Positions 18,799-20,403 of a stretch of 20,403 bases of DNA are shown one piece after another. This stretch comes from Auxenochlorella pyrenoidosa (Eukaryota; Chlorophyta; Trebouxiophyceae; Chlorellales; Chlorellaceae). A model generated the notes under the pieces. The model was not told where the DNA came from. It did not search any database and saw nothing but the letters and a program-made list of their open reading frames with translations. Both the position numbers and the translations under genes were made by a program. The stretch spans positions 2,854,177 through 2,874,579 of the forward strand of contig KQ481983.1 in assembly GCA_001430745.1 (NCBI GenBank). Reading direction: 5' to 3'. Positions within the stretch are counted from its first letter, which is position 1; every line of letters starts with the position of its first letter.

Positions 18799-20403
18799 TC
18801 ACTTGGCGCGGCGGCCACCGCCGGCCATGACAGCCACAGCTGCCGCCGCCGCGGCTGCACTGGCGGCAGGGTCGGACGGCTGCGATCCCACAGGCTCCTT
18901 GCCTACCCTGCGCGCCGGCGGCTTGAGCCGGCTGACCAAGCTGCTGCCCGCGCGCTTGCGCTGCTGCTGCTGCCCTGCTGCTGCCGAAGTGCCCGGCATG
19001 CCGGCCATCTGACGCAGGTTGGCAAAGCTGGTGGGGCCCTGGGAGCCCGCGTCGGCGGCGGCGGTCGCGCCACCCTCACTGCTGCCGCCCTGCACAGCGT
19101 GGAGCAAGGAGGCAGGGCCTATTGATGGGGGTACAGTTCTCATTGCAAGCAAGCACGCTGCAGGCACTGACGCATGGCAGAGCGGCACATCAGGCATGAG
19201 CGCAGGCACTGGTGCAAGGCACGCTTGCAGTGTCTGAACCCACCTTGTCTGCCGGCAGCGTGCTCTGGCTGTCGTCCCTGGCAAACACAAAGGAGCGGCC
19301 GCCTGCCCCCAGGTTGCTGCTGCTGGCGCCGCGCACCACGGTGGGCTGTCGCCCCACAAAGGAGGGACCGCGGCTCTGGCTGCCCACGCCGGGCAGCACT
19401 GCCAGCCGGCTGTTGGAAGGGTCGGAGCCAAAGGTGGGCAACAGCGCGGCGGCCGCACCCACAGGGGCAAAACGCGAGCGCCCTGCGCCGCCGCCGCCCA
19501 CCCCGCCACTGCCGTGCTGCGGCTCCGACTCGCTGCGGGCCAGCAGCAGGCCCAGCACCTCCTGCGAGCCCTCGTCAAGGGGGATGGCCCCGCTGCCGCT
19601 GCCACCAGCCGACAGGCCGCCGGCAGAGCCGCTGCGGCCGCTGCCGGCGCCGTCCTCGAGTCCCTCGCCCGACTCTGCCAGCAGCAGGCCCTCCTTTGCC
19701 TTGCGCAGCAGTTCCTCGTCCTCGGCCTCGTCGTCGCTGCCAGCTGGCGCATCGAAAGGCGAGGGCCAGGGCAGGCTGCCGTCGGCGGCGCCCTCGTCTT
19801 CATCGCCGTCAGTGCGGGCGCGGCGCCGTCGTCCAGCCAGCTCGTCGTCCTGCCAGGGGAGTGGCAGGCTGAGGGCTGCCTCAGCAGGTAGCGGCGCCGG
19901 CGGCAGCGGAGAAACTGCACTGCTGGCCGAGAAGGGTGCCGTTCCAAGCTGAGGACGCACAACCGACATAAACAGCGCCAAAGCAGCTAGCCATGTGCAC
20001 CATGCTTACCTAAAATGCTTTAGCACTGGCAGCCCCCTGCCGACCTTTCGCCCTCCATACCTAGCGAACTGCTGGGCATGCTCAGGCGGGGCCCATGACT
20101 CCACCCAGCTTTGCTGCTCTCGCTCACCTCATCATCGAAGAAGCCGCCGCCACGGCGCCGGCGGAAGCCATTCTTCAGCCCCGCCATCAGCTGCTGCAGC
20201 TCCTTATCGTCCTGCTGCTCCGCCCACTGGCGGTGCAGCTGCTGGCGCAGGCGGCCATCCTTGGCGGTCTCCTTGGCGGCGCCAATCAGGCCGGCCTGCA
20301 GGGAGGGGGGCAGGCACGTCAGGCATGCTGGGCACGTCGCCTGTGAATGCATCCCTTCTGTCATGCCCAAGCCTGGACCCCTTCAGCAAGCACCTCGCTG
20401 CCC
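18799..20403 (-). CDS. Mrc1/claspin-like replication checkpoint protein, C-terminal part (partial at right edge)
   Basis: Mrc1/claspin travels with the replication fork in the nucleus and passes the stalled-fork signal to the checkpoint kinase. Exons on minus: 20128-20295, 19244-19948 and 18799-19089. All junctions are phase 0, giving 387 C-terminal residues. The 5' exons lie beyond the window, and 20296-20403 reads as intron ending in CCCTGCAG. The first visible exon has a charged helix, then DDKELQQLMAGLKNGFRRRR with GGGFFDDE. This fits the MRC1-like domain pattern (acidic helix, short G.RRRRG, then acidic Asp/Glu). The rest is disordered and low in conservation: acidic patches (DGDEDEG, GSDDEAEDEEL), Gly/Ser runs, SFVFARDDSQS, and a basic tail (QRKRAGSSLVSRLKPPARRVGK) followed by an Ala run. 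The family call rests mostly on one short motif, so another nuclear acidic protein is possible. Confidence 0.55.

Noticed and set aside
1..20403. CRISPR array, insertion sequence, retroelement or bacterial-type operon
   Set aside because: No spaced direct repeats, terminal inverted repeats, transposase or reverse transcriptase motifs were seen. All recognised genes are intron-containing algal nuclear genes.

Overview
This is a nuclear genomic window from a green alga, most likely a Chlorella-like trebouxiophyte. It is very GC-rich. Genes are broken into many small exons by introns of roughly 90-285 bp, and a plastid-targeted uroporphyrinogen decarboxylase is present. TGTAA, the usual poly(A) signal of green algae, lies downstream of several stop codons. 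There is no bacterial-style operon, ribosome binding site or CRISPR. All exon models below were built by hand from splice sites, reading phase and family homology. No alignment or RNA data were available.

Layout from left to right: (1) the N-terminal WD40 half of a HIRA histone chaperone, minus strand, running off the left edge; (2) a complete ten-exon plastid uroporphyrinogen decarboxylase (UROD), minus; (3) a divergent gap of about 1 kb; (4) a complete twelve-exon choline-transporter-like (CTL/SLC44, PNS1) membrane protein, plus; (5) a gap of about 1 kb; (6) a complete nine-exon secreted protein made of three tandem LCCL domains, plus; (7) a three-exon equilibrative nucleoside transporter (ENT/SLC29), minus, convergent with the LCCL gene; (8) a short DUF4258-like gene, plus, divergent from the ENT gene; (9) the C-terminal part of an Mrc1/claspin-like replication-checkpoint protein, minus, running off the right edge.

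The genes look like ordinary, functionally unrelated neighbours: chromatin assembly, tetrapyrrole synthesis, two transporters, a secreted adhesion-type protein and a replication-fork factor. The most unusual points are the many GC-AG introns (7 of 42 modelled), the triple-LCCL protein whose mature form has exactly twelve cysteines in three equal sets, a DUF4258 fold split by a long Ala/Ser/Gly insertion, and coding-like fragments, one resembling a zinc finger, in the gap between the last two genes. I see no clear sign of a wholly new multi-gene system.
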